A DNA stretch of 50,890 bases, from positions 1-50,890 of the IMG/VR virus record IMGVR_UViG_3300032278_004284; one strand, written 5' to 3'. The notes below the pieces were generated by a model, which worked only from the letters and a program-made list of their open reading frames with translations, was not told where the DNA came from and made no database searches. The position numbers were made by a program, and so were the translations under genes. Shown in pieces: positions 39,371-46,839 of the stretch; position 1 is the stretch's first letter, and the number at the start of each line of letters is the position of its first letter. The stretch is from a virus.

Positions 39371-39598
39371 ATGACAGGCGAATGCAACGCCGGCCCCGAT
39401 CTCACCCTCTCTGTGTTTGCTGCAGAACTCCGCGCGGCAAGAGCGCGGCAACGCATGACACAGGAGGCCGTTGCTCAGGCCGTAAACATCTCTCGTGTGA
39501 GCTACATCCACATTGAGAAAGAGCGTCACTGCCCATCTCTCGCCATCGCCGTCCGCATCGCCAAAGTTCTACACATTTCTCTCGACACCCTGCTATGA
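39371..39598 (+). CDS. Cro/CI-type helix-turn-helix regulator
   Basis: 75 residues. The HTH region is FAAELRAARARQRMTQEAVA, then AVNISRVSYIHIEKERHCPS and AIAVRIAKVLHISLDTLL. No cleavage or oligomerisation domain is present, so it is Cro-sized. Probably leaderless. It heads the rightward operon, and its stop overlaps the next ATG (ATGA). Confidence 0.8.
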   Translation: MTGECNAGPDLTLSVFAAELRAARARQRMTQEAVAQAVNISRVSYIHIEKERHCPSLAIAVRIAKVLHISLDTLL

Positions 39599-39936
39599 GT
39601 TCCACACTCTGCACCACTCCCCGGAAAGTCCTGAAGGACACCATCCGACCGAAGAAGCCACATCGCGTTCGCATCACCGCTTCTTTCGGGCCACAAGAAC
39701 GCCTCGCGGCCGACGGACAGCCGTACTTCGTCTACCGGTATCTGATGCAGGACGAAGACCTGAACGACTTCGTCCATGACGCAACGCAAAAGGAAACTTT
39801 CCGAGGCTATGGTCCCGGCACCGTGCCCTTGGCTCGTGCGGAGGTCGGTGACTGGCTCGAAGTTGAACGCACCATGTACCGAGGCTTCGTCATTCTGAAA
39901 TGGCGTCGCTGCCGTTCATCACGACGGACCCGCTGA
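39595..39936 (+). CDS. Unknown protein, 113 aa, coupled to the HTH regulator
   Basis: 113 residues (RVRITASFGPQERLAADGQP, later GTVPLARAEVGDWLEVERTM and a basic C-terminus RRCRSSRRTR). The middle looks beta-rich, and the tail could bind nucleic acid. Starts at ATGA overlapping the regulator's stop. Family not recognised. Confidence 0.65.
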   Translation: MSSTLCTTPRKVLKDTIRPKKPHRVRITASFGPQERLAADGQPYFVYRYLMQDEDLNDFVHDATQKETFRGYGPGTVPLARAEVGDWLEVERTMYRGFVILKWRRCRSSRRTR

Positions 39937-39969
39937 TACCGTTTTTATTTTTTCTTCTCCCCCCATCCC

Positions 39970-40260
39970 ATGAAGCGTACTATCGCTCTCAAATCACTGG
40001 CCCTCGCTAGTTCCATGTTTCTCTTCCCGCTGGCGTACCTGAATGACTTCTCAGTCATTCGATCGAACGGCACCTATGCCAACGCGATCAGCGTCGCCAA
40101 TCAGGACGAGACAACCGGAGTCACCCGCACCGGAGACCGCAGCACCGCTCACACCATTCAGCGGAAGATTGCTCGGCTCATGAGTCTCTACAACTGCCCG
40201 GCACACAAGCGTGTTGTCATCGGCAATCGCTGGAGCCAGCGCGTTGTGTGCTCTGACTAA
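39970..40260 (+). CDS. Small exported or membrane-associated protein
   Basis: 96 residues. The N-terminus (MKRTIALKSLALASSMFLFP) looks like a signal peptide or membrane anchor. The rest is hydrophilic with two cysteines. ATG follows a pyrimidine tract (CTTCTCCCCCCATCCC) without a ribosome site. Function unknown. Confidence 0.6.
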   Translation: MKRTIALKSLALASSMFLFPLAYLNDFSVIRSNGTYANAISVANQDETTGVTRTGDRSTAHTIQRKIARLMSLYNCPAHKRVVIGNRWSQRVVCSD

Positions 40261-40276
40261 TCAACCAGGAGCATGA

Positions 40277-40302
40277 CCGTCGGACCCTTCGGGGTCCGGT
40301 GG
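40277..40302 (+). other. UUCG-capped hairpin before a small gene
   Basis: CGGACCC-TTCG-GGGTCCG, a stable seven-bp stem. No T-run follows; the next bases are GGTGGTGATTCCCCTTCTACA and a GTG start. It repeats the hairpin-plus-pyrimidine-leader arrangement of other genes. Confidence 0.5.
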
Positions 40303-40318
40303 TGATTCCCCTTCTACA

Positions 40319-40486
40319 GTGAACCAACCGCTAACCCTCTCTTGCTACATCGGCATTCTATTCGGCACCATCGCCGGATTGTGCATGGTCTCGTACCTGG
40401 TTTCGACAGGGCAGCCCATTGCGGTCCAGCAGACTTCATGCGACTTTGTGCCTGTCGAGTGCTCTGCTTTTGAAATCCTTCCTTAA
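40319..40486 (+). CDS. Small membrane protein, 55 aa
   Basis: GTG start after CCCCTTCTACA. 55 residues with one membrane helix (CYIGILFGTIAGLCMVSYLV) and a periplasmic-side tail with two cysteines. It lies between two better supported genes on the same strand. Function unknown. Confidence 0.5.
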   Translation: MNQPLTLSCYIGILFGTIAGLCMVSYLVSTGQPIAVQQTSCDFVPVECSAFEILP

Positions 40487-40494
40487 CCTGCGAG

Positions 40495-40971
40495 ATGCCA
40501 GCCCCATTCACCTCACCAGCCCCCGACATCTGCACCTCGCGTGAGGCTGCACGTCAGCTGAAGGCCGCTGGTTTCCCGCAGGACGCTACGTACTTCTGCC
40601 GAGTTGGTGAGAAGCCCGTTGCCCGCCAGACGCTCGCGTACATGGGCTACTACCGCGCAGACGAGGAAGCCTTGGCGGCTCCAACGACTGACGAGCTACT
40701 CCGCCTTCTGCCTACCTACGTCTACGTCAAACTCAGCAGCATGGGACCCAATCCCTTTTACATTGCCGACATCTTCCCTGATCATGCCCGTGTTTCAGAT
40801 GAGGCATTTCGCATCGCCAAAAAGGAGCGTACAAAAGAGTACGACATCGCTGCCGACGCACTCGCACCGTGGTATTGCCACTTGGCTGAAGCCGGATTGC
40901 TGACAGAGCGACCATCGATTGAGTACAAGGCTGATCCTGACCGTTTGATTTCCGCTCTTTCCCGTGACTAA
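40495..40971 (+). CDS. Phage protein of unknown function, 158 aa
   Basis: 158 residues. The pattern TSREAARQLKAAGFPQDATY followed by EALAAPTTDELLRLLPTYVY is shared by hypothetical proteins in several phage groups. The second half (YCHLAEAGLL) is helical. No enzymatic motif is seen. The stop overlaps the GTG of the next gene. Confidence 0.7.
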   Translation: MPAPFTSPAPDICTSREAARQLKAAGFPQDATYFCRVGEKPVARQTLAYMGYYRADEEALAAPTTDELLRLLPTYVYVKLSSMGPNPFYIADIFPDHARVSDEAFRIAKKERTKEYDIAADALAPWYCHLAEAGLLTERPSIEYKADPDRLISALSRD

Positions 40972-41203
40972 GCCACAGACACCATCGGCAGAGGAAACCC
41001 TCAAAAAAATTCAGTACTTCCTCAAGTACCCTTCCTCGATGAAGCTAGTCGGTGACTTCCCAGAAATCGCTAGTTTCTGCAGACGGCTTTGGAAAGAGAA
41101 TCGACAGCTAAAGGAAGAGAACGACAGGTTAAAAGCATGGCTTGCTGATGCAAGCGCCGAAATTAGGCAAGTAGAACAAGATTACCTTGACTCTCTCCGA
41201 TGA
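40964..41203 (+). CDS. Small coiled-coil protein, 79 aa
   Basis: GTG start overlapping the previous stop. 79 residues, with a leucine-rich coiled coil in the second half (ENRQLKEENDRLKAWLADAS). It probably dimerises. The stop overlaps the next ATG (CGATGA), so four small genes here are chained by overlaps. Confidence 0.6.
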   Translation: MTKPQTPSAEETLKKIQYFLKYPSSMKLVGDFPEIASFCRRLWKENRQLKEENDRLKAWLADASAEIRQVEQDYLDSLR

Positions 41204-41283
41204 ATAACCATCACATCGTCCTCTGGCCCATCTACCTCGCCGTCTTCCTGTTCTCGGTTGACCTCTTCCGTTCTGTTGTATGA
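41200..41283 (+). CDS. Tiny membrane protein, 27 aa
   Basis: 27 residues (MNNHHIVLWPIYLAVFLFSV), almost entirely a membrane helix. Both ends overlap neighbouring genes by four bases (ATGA), the arrangement of translational coupling, which makes chance less likely. Confidence 0.5.
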   Translation: MNNHHIVLWPIYLAVFLFSVDLFRSVV

Positions 41284-41468
41284 GCAAGTGCGTCTGCTGC
41301 CAGAAGTGCGAGGCGAAGTACGATGACGGCCTTTGTTTCGATTGCGAGTATCCACCAGGGTCCGCATTGCGTGAAATGTACTACTTGTATCTGGAGTTCC
41401 AGAAGCTCAAGAATGAACTCCGCAGCTGCATTCCTCGATGGATTCTGAAGCTGTTCCGCATTGACTAG
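41280..41468 (+). CDS. Small zinc-ribbon protein, 62 aa
   Basis: 62 residues with CVCCQKC at the start and CFDCEYPP at about 18-25, a likely zinc-binding pair of knuckles, then a helical tail (LYLEFQKLKNELRSCIPRWI). It starts at ATGA overlapping the tiny membrane gene. Function unknown. Confidence 0.6.
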   Translation: MSKCVCCQKCEAKYDDGLCFDCEYPPGSALREMYYLYLEFQKLKNELRSCIPRWILKLFRID

Positions 41469-41482
41469 GTAACCGAATCAGC

Positions 41483-41511
41483 TTGCGCGTGACTCAGTTT
41501 TCAGGTAAAAT
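41483..41511 (+). promoter_or_regulatory. TTGCGC-family promoter
   Basis: Plus strand: TTGCGC (41483-41488), 17 bases, TAAAAT (41506-41511). About 40 bases of leader ending in CCAATTCCCCATATCCC precede the next ATG at 41554. Confidence 0.6.
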
Positions 41512-41553
41512 ATACTTGTCATCACGACACAAATATCCAATTCCCCATATCCC

Positions 41554-41625
41554 ATGTTCTACCCCGACCAAGTGCGTCTGCACACTTCTGACGGTCAGCT
41601 GCTCACCTTCGTCATCCAATGGTAG
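41554..41625 (+). CDS. Tiny protein, 23 aa
   Basis: MFYPDQVRLHTSDGQLLTFV and three more residues. It is the first frame after a promoter and a pyrimidine-rich leader, and its end overlaps the next small gene (ATGGTAG). Short, so uncertain. Confidence 0.35.
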   Translation: MFYPDQVRLHTSDGQLLTFVIQW

Positions 41626-41714
41626 TCGCTGCCATCATCACCGGCCTGCTCGGACTTTTGCTTGTTGCCGGCATCGTCCGAGACCTTATCCGAGGCGACA
41701 GCGTCTTGCTATAA
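41619..41714 (+). CDS. Tiny membrane protein, 31 aa
   Basis: 31 residues with a single membrane helix (VVAAIITGLLGLLLVAGIV) and a short charged end. The start overlaps the stop of the 23-residue frame. An inverted repeat AACATG...CATGTT follows at 41714-41732. Confidence 0.4.
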   Translation: MVVAAIITGLLGLLLVAGIVRDLIRGDSVLL

Positions 41715-41757
41715 ACATGGAAAGTACATGTTAAAGACGCATTAACTCTTTACACGT

Positions 41758-42522
41758 ATGGAAACACTCACACTCACCCAAAATCACCGGCCCCTCTACG
41801 CGGTTCAGCCAAACAAGTCCCACCCTCGCACTTCTGTTCGCCGCGTTCTTTACTCCCGTTTCTGTCGCTGGCTCGACAACGCAACCCCCAAGGCAATGAA
41901 AAAGGCGGTTTTGCGTACCAGTTGTGTGGTGCTGTTTTGCCTGCTCTGGGCGGCACCGAACTTCATGGCCGGCGTGCTGCTCGATGTCCTGCAGTGGAAC
42001 GAGTACCGCATCCCCACCGGCATCGCAGTCTTCCTGATCGGTTGGAACTCCAAGACCATCGTCCGCCGGGTCCGTCGCCGGAAGCGTACCGGGAACGCTC
42101 ACACCTACGAAGGCATCCCGGTCGACGAGCTTGCGTCGTATCTCAGCGAGCACGGATTCAAGCGTGACCACGCCATGCGGACGCTCGGCATCGCCAAGGA
42201 CAAGTACGAGAAGATGGCAGGCGTGTTCGATGACACTCAGGTCTGCACCCGCGATGCAAACAATGGTCGCATCCTCAACCCGCACCTCTCCAGAGAAGAC
42301 CTGATCCGCCAATTGCGTAACGGCTTCCCGTTGGTGTTCGATGACCGTAGCAATGAGTGGGTCCGAAAGACGAGTGCCTACGCGGGCTACCTCCGTGACG
42401 AAGCCATTCGAGAGAAGAAGCAACGAGAGAAGACCGAACGATTGGAGCGGAGAGCTGCGAAAGCCAAGCGAGAAATTGCCCAGGCAGAAGGGTTTCATAG
42501 AAGGTCGCTCGCGGTGGCGTAG
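41758..42522 (+). CDS. Membrane protein with cytoplasmic DNA-binding-like domain
   Basis: 254 residues. Two probable membrane helices (about 52-77 and 84-102). A basic linker (RRVRRRKRTG) and a soluble domain (DELASYLSEHGFKRDHAMRT, then DLIRQLRNGF) follow, which reads as a winged-helix-like or phage replication-type helical fold, ending in a charged coiled coil. No family recognised. Its end lies 17 bases before an iteron-like array. Confidence 0.65.
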   Translation: METLTLTQNHRPLYAVQPNKSHPRTSVRRVLYSRFCRWLDNATPKAMKKAVLRTSCVVLFCLLWAAPNFMAGVLLDVLQWNEYRIPTGIAVFLIGWNSKTIVRRVRRRKRTGNAHTYEGIPVDELASYLSEHGFKRDHAMRTLGIAKDKYEKMAGVFDDTQVCTRDANNGRILNPHLSREDLIRQLRNGFPLVFDDRSNEWVRKTSAYAGYLRDEAIREKKQREKTERLERRAAKAKREIAQAEGFHRRSLAVA

Positions 42523-42538
42523 TGGCCTCCAGCGGGCC

Positions 42539-42591
42539 TACAACTGCCATACAACCGGGTTACAACCCAATCTACAACCGACCAGACAACC
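42539..42591. repeat. Five TACAACC repeats at helical spacing (iteron-like)
   Basis: TACAACT, TACAACC, TACAACC, TACAACC and GACAACC start at 42539, 42550, 42561, 42573 and 42585, that is 11, 11, 12 and 12 bases apart. The array lies just before a terminator and a promoter. It could be a replication origin or an operator. Confidence 0.65.
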
Positions 42592-42598
42592 CAACCGA

Positions 42599-42640
42599 AA
42601 CGCCTCTCGACCAATGAGGGGCGTTTTGTGATATGCTGGT
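42599..42640 (+). terminator. Terminator immediately followed by an extended -10 promoter
   Basis: AACGCC..GAGGGGCGTT hairpin with TTTTG closes the upstream operon. Directly after it TGA-TATGCT forms an extended -10 element for the gene at 42663. Confidence 0.7.
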
Positions 42641-42662
42641 TTGGCTTTCTTCCCCCAACTCT

Positions 42663-42986
42663 ATGCGTGTAACGTACAAGGCTCTTCAGGACCTCCCTAA
42701 CCATGGCCAGGACGGCGTCTTTCATGGTGCCATTCTTGCGAACTTCGACGACATCCCGGAGACCGTCGAAGGTCAGCCCGACTGTGTTGCTGTCGCAGTC
42801 ATCGTCCCCAACCCGGCCGAGCTGATCGTCTACGCCGGTACCGCTGTCATCAATGCAGACGACCCGGAAGAATTCAAGAAGCTGCTCCGCCTGCGTCCCG
42901 CCGGTCGGCGTGACATCCAGGTCGACATCGCAGCTCCACCGGAGTCCGCTGATTACAAGTGGCCTCACATCCAAGTTCCTCAGTAG
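42663..42986 (+). CDS. Phage protein of unknown function, 107 aa
   Basis: 107 residues from MRVTYKALQD, after CTTTCTTCCCCCAACTCT. An alternating strand-helix pattern (VAVAVIVPNPAELIVYAGTA) suggests a compact alpha/beta fold. It stands alone between promoter and terminator next to the iteron-like repeats. Family not recognised. Confidence 0.6.
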   Translation: MRVTYKALQDLPNHGQDGVFHGAILANFDDIPETVEGQPDCVAVAVIVPNPAELIVYAGTAVINADDPEEFKKLLRLRPAGRRDIQVDIAAPPESADYKWPHIQVPQ

Positions 42987-43006
42987 GAACCAGTCTGCCA
43001 GTGATG

Positions 43007-43031
43007 AGCCCTGCCTTTGGCGGGGCTTTTT
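43007..43031 (+). terminator. Rho-independent terminator
   Basis: AGCCCTGCC-TTT-GGCGGGGCT with one G-U pair, followed by TTTTC. Confidence 0.9.
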
Positions 43032-43081
43032 CGTAACACAGGCACGGCAGCGAGCCAACCCCTTGAGGCTCAGCTGCCGAG

Positions 43082-43109
43082 TTGCGCTTTTGGATTCCTG
43101 AGCTACAAT
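43082..43109 (+). promoter_or_regulatory. TTGCGC-family promoter giving a leaderless mRNA
   Basis: TTGCGC (43082-43087), 16 bases containing TGGATTCC, TACAAT (43104-43109), six bases, ATG at 43116. Nearly the same sequence recurs at 43284-43311. Confidence 0.7.
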
Positions 43110-43115
43110 GTTGGC

Positions 43116-43283
43116 ATGCTCACACTCCAGGAATACGCCGACCGGGAAGGCATCTCTTACTCTGCTGCGTGCGAACGCCGAAAGTCCGGCAAAATCAAAA
43201 CCGTCGAGAAACAGGAACTCCTCAGCGTTACCAAGTCAATAAAGCGAATCTACGTCATTGAGGATGGTGTCAAGTTGGAGTAG
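43116..43283 (+). CDS. Excisionase/MerR-like small HTH protein, 55 aa
   Basis: 55 residues (LTLQEYADREGISYSAACER, then RKSGKIKTVEKQELLSVT). The N-terminus matches the HTH of excisionase-like and MerR-type small regulators. The start is fixed by TACAAT six bases upstream. It could regulate the operon or be a second directionality factor. Confidence 0.6.
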   Translation: MLTLQEYADREGISYSAACERRKSGKIKTVEKQELLSVTKSIKRIYVIEDGVKLE

Positions 43284-43311
43284 TTGCGCCTCTGGATTCC
43301 AAGAGTACAAT
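43284..43311 (+). promoter_or_regulatory. TTGCGC-family promoter (second copy)
   Basis: TTGCGC (43284-43289), 16 bases with TGGATTCC, TACAAT (43306-43311). It overlaps the stop of the upstream gene, and its leader ends in CTTTCACCCCTTTCAC before ATG at 43343. Confidence 0.7.
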
Positions 43312-43342
43312 ACGGTCACTTACTTCCTTTCACCCCTTTCAC

Positions 43343-43723
43343 ATGGAGAACACTACTGCATCATCGGCAGAATTAAGAGAACGTCTCGACCGTACTGACT
43401 CAACACAAGAGGCGGCGGAAATCATCGCAGAGCTTGAAACGAGAGGGGCAACCCCTGCACCGTGGACTGTCACCAAGACCTCTCATCAATATCTTATTGG
43501 CGCTGATGACTACTTCGTTGACGGCATTCCGCACAAAATTGCAGCAACCCCTGGCTTGAATGGTGATGCTGAAGCTAACGCCCGTCTCATTTCCGCTGCC
43601 CCTGAATTGCTGGAAGCCTGCCAGTATGCTCTTGGCTTCGTGCGATCATGGGAAAAGCAGAACGGCCCAACGGATGTCGTACGATCCGCACTTGAAACGG
43701 CCATTGCTAAAGCCACAAAATAA
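43343..43723 (+). CDS. Phage protein of unknown function with TPAPW-x-V and APELL motifs
   Basis: 126 residues. The central ATPAPWTV and C-terminal EANARLISAAPELLEACQYA belong to a widespread family of small hypothetical phage proteins. The gene at 47975-48277 on the opposite strand encodes a shorter relative (TPGPWQ and KANARLMAAAPDLLRACYLA). The role is unknown. Confidence 0.75.
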   Translation: MENTTASSAELRERLDRTDSTQEAAEIIAELETRGATPAPWTVTKTSHQYLIGADDYFVDGIPHKIAATPGLNGDAEANARLISAAPELLEACQYALGFVRSWEKQNGPTDVVRSALETAIAKATK

Positions 43724-43776
43724 GCTCCAGCCCCTCGGTTTCTACGGAAGCCTTGGGGGTGCAGCTAGCCACCCAC

Positions 43777-43811
43777 GGGGACGGATAGCTGTGAAAGGAT
43801 ATCGCGTCCCC
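43777..43811 (+). other. Hairpin in the leader of the 36-aa gene
   Basis: GGGGACG...CGTCCCC with inner GATA/TATC, followed by ACCCAATTGTTCCTTCCCACCGC and ATG. Another hairpin plus pyrimidine leader. Confidence 0.45.
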
Positions 43812-43834
43812 ACCCAATTGTTCCTTCCCACCGC

Positions 43835-43945
43835 ATGACATATCCAACTCTGTACTACCTGTGCTTCCTGCACTTCGTCAGTGGTATCGCTCTCGGCATG
43901 TTGCTGGAGCAACGCTACCGACGGAAGAGGGAAGTTCGAGAGTAG
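43835..43945 (+). CDS. Tiny membrane protein, 36 aa
   Basis: 36 residues: a membrane helix (YYLCFLHFVSGIALGMLLEQ) and a very basic tail (RYRRKREVRE), giving a positive-inside topology. ATG follows a pyrimidine leader and hairpin, which supports expression. Function unknown. Confidence 0.5.
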   Translation: MTYPTLYYLCFLHFVSGIALGMLLEQRYRRKREVRE

Positions 43946-44117
43946 CTGTGCCCGCCCGGTCTCCGGGTTGGCCAGCTGGCCTCGTCAATCAGTGCAGGGA
44001 GCCGACGGTGAAATTATTCCGCCAGAGGTGTGTCTGACAGGCAGAGGGGGTTCAACTTTTCCTCCTTTACTCACTCAGCAGGCTCCCACCCTTTCTATCA
44101 ATCTACCCGCTCCCCGT

Positions 44118-44285
44118 ATGCCAAATCGCAAGAAGCGACGGCTGACGCCCCGGCAGGTTCGGTCCATCCGCAATCAGTACGCCAAGGGCAAAAGGTCTCA
44201 GTGGGCACTAGCCGATCAGTATGGCGTTTCCCGCTCGCTGATCTACGACATCGTCCATGGCAGAGTGTATGCCGATGTTAAGTAG
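44118..44285 (+). CDS. Small HTH protein, 55 aa
   Basis: 55 residues (MPNRKKRRLTPRQVRSIRNQ, then WALADQYGVSRSLIYDIVHG). The second half is a resolvase/Hin-type helix-turn-helix as found in phage early regulators. ATG follows CTACCCGCTCCCCGT. The preceding 170 bases contain GC-rich palindromes (CCCGG-TCT-CCGGG, GGCCAGCTGGCC). Confidence 0.65.
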   Translation: MPNRKKRRLTPRQVRSIRNQYAKGKRSQWALADQYGVSRSLIYDIVHGRVYADVK

Positions 44286-44292
44286 ACCGGCC

Positions 44293-44340
44293 GTAGTCCA
44301 GCTTGGGGCGGTACCCGACGCCGCTCCGCTGGTGGACTAC
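44293..44340 (+). other. Long hairpin in the leader of the ssDNA-binding gene
   Basis: GTAGTCCAGC pairs with GCTGG..GGACTAC, and the inner GGGGCGG with CCGCTCC. It ends about 30 bases before ATG at 44372, with CACCACTCCTATTCAATCCCCC in between. Confidence 0.5.
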
Positions 44341-44371
44341 CACCACTCCTATTCAATCCCCCTTAACGATC

Positions 44372-45304
44372 ATGGCTGAAACAGCAGATCATCCAGCAGA
44401 AACTGAGAGCAAGGCTCTCGCCGCCGTGTCTCCGCAGGCACGTGACATTCTCGCCCGTGCCCAGCAGGCACAGGCAATCCCACAAAGCACCGGCATGTAC
44501 TTTCCGAAACTCAAGGTTGCCCCGAAAGATGATAAAGACAACAACATCTTGTCCGGTGAGTTTTACACCGAGAAGCGGGTACCGAAAGAAGGCAGCGACA
44601 ATGAGTTCATCAATAAGCGACAGAGCATCGGCAGACAGCCGCCAGTCGTCATCTTGGATCAGCGGTACTGGTACAAGTACTATGTGAAGGCCAGTGGCAT
44701 GGTTGCTCAGACGAACGAATTCCGCAGTTTCGACGAGATGATCTATCTGAAGAGCATGCAGGACAACAGGTATGTCTTGGAAACTGCTCTGCCCTACCCG
44801 CAGTTCAAGGAGTACAAGGAGGCTCATTACTACGACAGCGTCGAAAAGAAAAGCAAGCTGTCGTTCCGTGTCATCTTCTACGTTCTGTACGATGGTGAGA
44901 TTTACCGCATGGATACGAATAAGTCATCACTCGTCGGCATTCCTGAAGGTCAGAAAGATGTCGACTTCAAGAATCCGCAGCCGCTTTCTTTCAAGCACTA
45001 CCAGAAGAACCTGATGTCGTCTGAGTATCTGGTGTACTTCACTACCAAGTGCAAGCTCGCGAGCAAGGAGGTGCTCGGAGATGTCCCTTGGCACTATGTT
45101 CAATTTGAAGCCATCGAGCGACTCGAAGGCGAAGAGTTGAATGAGGCCGCGAACGCCTGGCAGAAACAGGAGGACCTTCTGACCATGCAGTTTGAAGCTC
45201 AGTTCCGTCAGCTCATCGATGCGTCAGACGGAGTGATCGAGGCTGACACTGTTGATGTCAGTTTCGATGACGGTGATGGTGACGACGACATAGACGTTTT
45301 CTAA
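44372..45304 (+). CDS. Probable single-stranded DNA-binding protein
   Basis: 310 residues. A helical N-terminus (ALAAVSPQARDILARAQQAQ) leads to a central beta-rich domain (VVILDQRYWYKYYVKASG, KLSFRVIFYVLYDGEIYRMD) with many aromatic residues, and an acidic tail ending DDGDGDDDIDVF, much like the DDDIPF tip that SSB proteins use to recruit partners. Phage SSBs are often this diverged. The neighbours are nucleases. The call is by pattern, not by a named family. Confidence 0.6.
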   Translation: MAETADHPAETESKALAAVSPQARDILARAQQAQAIPQSTGMYFPKLKVAPKDDKDNNILSGEFYTEKRVPKEGSDNEFINKRQSIGRQPPVVILDQRYWYKYYVKASGMVAQTNEFRSFDEMIYLKSMQDNRYVLETALPYPQFKEYKEAHYYDSVEKKSKLSFRVIFYVLYDGEIYRMDTNKSSLVGIPEGQKDVDFKNPQPLSFKHYQKNLMSSEYLVYFTTKCKLASKEVLGDVPWHYVQFEAIERLEGEELNEAANAWQKQEDLLTMQFEAQFRQLIDASDGVIEADTVDVSFDDGDGDDDIDVF

Positions 45305-45347
45305 TCAGTCCGGGGGTCGGTTTCCGGCCCCCTTACTCTCTTCTCCC

Positions 45348-45890
45348 ATGCCTCACGATCCTCTTCAATGCCCCGGCTGCAACGGTACCGGCAGGCTCGT
45401 TCCAAAGAGCCACAATGTGGGCCGCTACAGCGTTGCCACGACCAAACTGCTCAACGTGATTGCAGAGTACTGTGTGCATCTCGGCCTGAAGAATCAGGTG
45501 CGAGGTGATACGCTGGAGCTATCGGTACGACGGTACCAGAACTCCTTCCATATGTCGGAAGAGTTGCACAAGTGTCTTGTCTGGTGCAAAGACAAGGGCC
45601 ACCGCATTGTCACCACGGCACGGATAAACAACTGGTTCTCAGCGGCCCACAAACGCGCTCAGCAGGCGAGAAGGGAGCACCGGGCTCCCCAACAGCCCCG
45701 GAGTGCTCCCGACGCCGTACAGGGCAACACTGACGTTCGTAGAGATTTGGAGATGGAGCAGCGTGAGAAAGTGCAGAAAGACACGCGTCTGCAAGACTTC
45801 CTGCAGCAGACCGCTACCAGCAAATCCATGCCTGACGTTTCAGAGGCAGAAGTCCGCGATGCGGAGCGAAATCCTACCCTCTTCGCCTAA
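45348..45890 (+). CDS. Protein with N-terminal zinc finger, unknown
   Basis: 180 residues. CPGCNGTG (8-15) is half of a zinc finger; no clear second pair of cysteines lies close, only CLVWC at about 76-80. The middle is helical (TKLLNVIAEYCVHLGLKNQV) and the C-terminal 70 residues are charged and Gln-rich. It lies between SSB-like and HNH genes, so a DNA-related role is likely. The stop overlaps the next ATG. Confidence 0.6.
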   Translation: MPHDPLQCPGCNGTGRLVPKSHNVGRYSVATTKLLNVIAEYCVHLGLKNQVRGDTLELSVRRYQNSFHMSEELHKCLVWCKDKGHRIVTTARINNWFSAAHKRAQQARREHRAPQQPRSAPDAVQGNTDVRRDLEMEQREKVQKDTRLQDFLQQTATSKSMPDVSEAEVRDAERNPTLFA

Positions 45891-46255
45891 TGCCAGCTGA
45901 TGCCGCCAAGTTTCGGGACAATGACCTCATCGCCGTTTGGGGCGAGCAGCCTCGGGACCCGATCACCCAGGAATGGCACGGCCTCGATAAAGCTCACATC
46001 CTCGGTCGGGGATACCGCGAAGGCAACCGCGACCGTAAAGCATTCAGTTCCGTCTACAATTTCTATCCGCTGCCTCGCCGCATCCACTCCGGTGGTTATC
46101 GTGACCATCCTCACTTCACCGCTTTGCTATTGGAGATTGCCTACGAGAAGGTGCAGGAGGCGATCATGTACGGTCGGTACGAACCTACCGACGCTGACGT
46201 AGCGTTTCTGGAATTACGGAACGAGTGGTTTCTGAAACACTTCCCGCCGGCCTGA
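45890..46255 (+). CDS. HNH-type nuclease (recombination nuclease-like)
   Basis: 121 residues. The motif LDKAHILGRGYREGNRDRK, then SSVYNFYPLPRRIHSGG supplies His, Asn and His in HNH order, similar to phage NinG/Ref-like and other small HNH proteins, but without the cysteine knuckles. The start overlaps the upstream stop (TAATG), and its stop overlaps the next ATG (TGATG). A role in recombination or packaging is inferred. Confidence 0.65.
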   Translation: MPADAAKFRDNDLIAVWGEQPRDPITQEWHGLDKAHILGRGYREGNRDRKAFSSVYNFYPLPRRIHSGGYRDHPHFTALLLEIAYEKVQEAIMYGRYEPTDADVAFLELRNEWFLKHFPPA

Positions 46256-46839
46256 TGAGCGACGTTCAGAAAATTGCCGGCATTATCCGCGAGTTCGGCG
46301 ACCGTGAAGTCTGCTACGAACCAGAGGAATTGGCAGAGGCCATCGCCGACGCTCTTCGCCCCTCGTTCTCTGAGATTGTGAAGAAGAACAATGACCTCGG
46401 CCGCCGCTGCAATCTCGGTCACTTCCACGGCATCTACAAACGCACGTGGAGAGGGGAGTATCCGCTCGTCCTTCGTCTGTACGCTCGGTATGGCTCGATG
46501 ACCACGGCTCAGCTCGGCAAGCTGATCCAGTCGATGGATATCGCTCTCAGCACGAAGTCCGTCATGCTGAAGGCTCCGTCTGAGCTGGTCGACTTCGAGC
46601 TCTTGGAGTTGTGTGGGAAGAAAGGCCAACACCGTCTCTACCGGCTCAGTGACTTCGGGAAGGATGTGCTGATCTACAGACAGAAATGTCCGCAGTGGGT
46701 CCGACAGCCAACGCCGGGATTGACCGAACAGCAGCAGTGTGGACCACGCAGCTTCCTGTACGAGCTGAAGGACGACTTCCCGCACTCGAACAAAGCCGCT
46801 CACGTCGAGCAATCTATTCCTTCCCCCGTTTCTGTATGA
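46255..46839 (+). CDS. Winged-helix-like protein, 194 aa
   Basis: 194 residues from ATG (MSDVQKIAGIIREF). The region LVLRLYARYGSMTTAQLGKL followed by STKSVMLKAPSELVDFELLE reads as a winged helix that might act as a replication or transcription regulator. Coupled to the HNH gene upstream and to the tiny membrane gene downstream. Confidence 0.6.
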   Translation: MSDVQKIAGIIREFGDREVCYEPEELAEAIADALRPSFSEIVKKNNDLGRRCNLGHFHGIYKRTWRGEYPLVLRLYARYGSMTTAQLGKLIQSMDIALSTKSVMLKAPSELVDFELLELCGKKGQHRLYRLSDFGKDVLIYRQKCPQWVRQPTPGLTEQQQCGPRSFLYELKDDFPHSNKAAHVEQSIPSPVSV

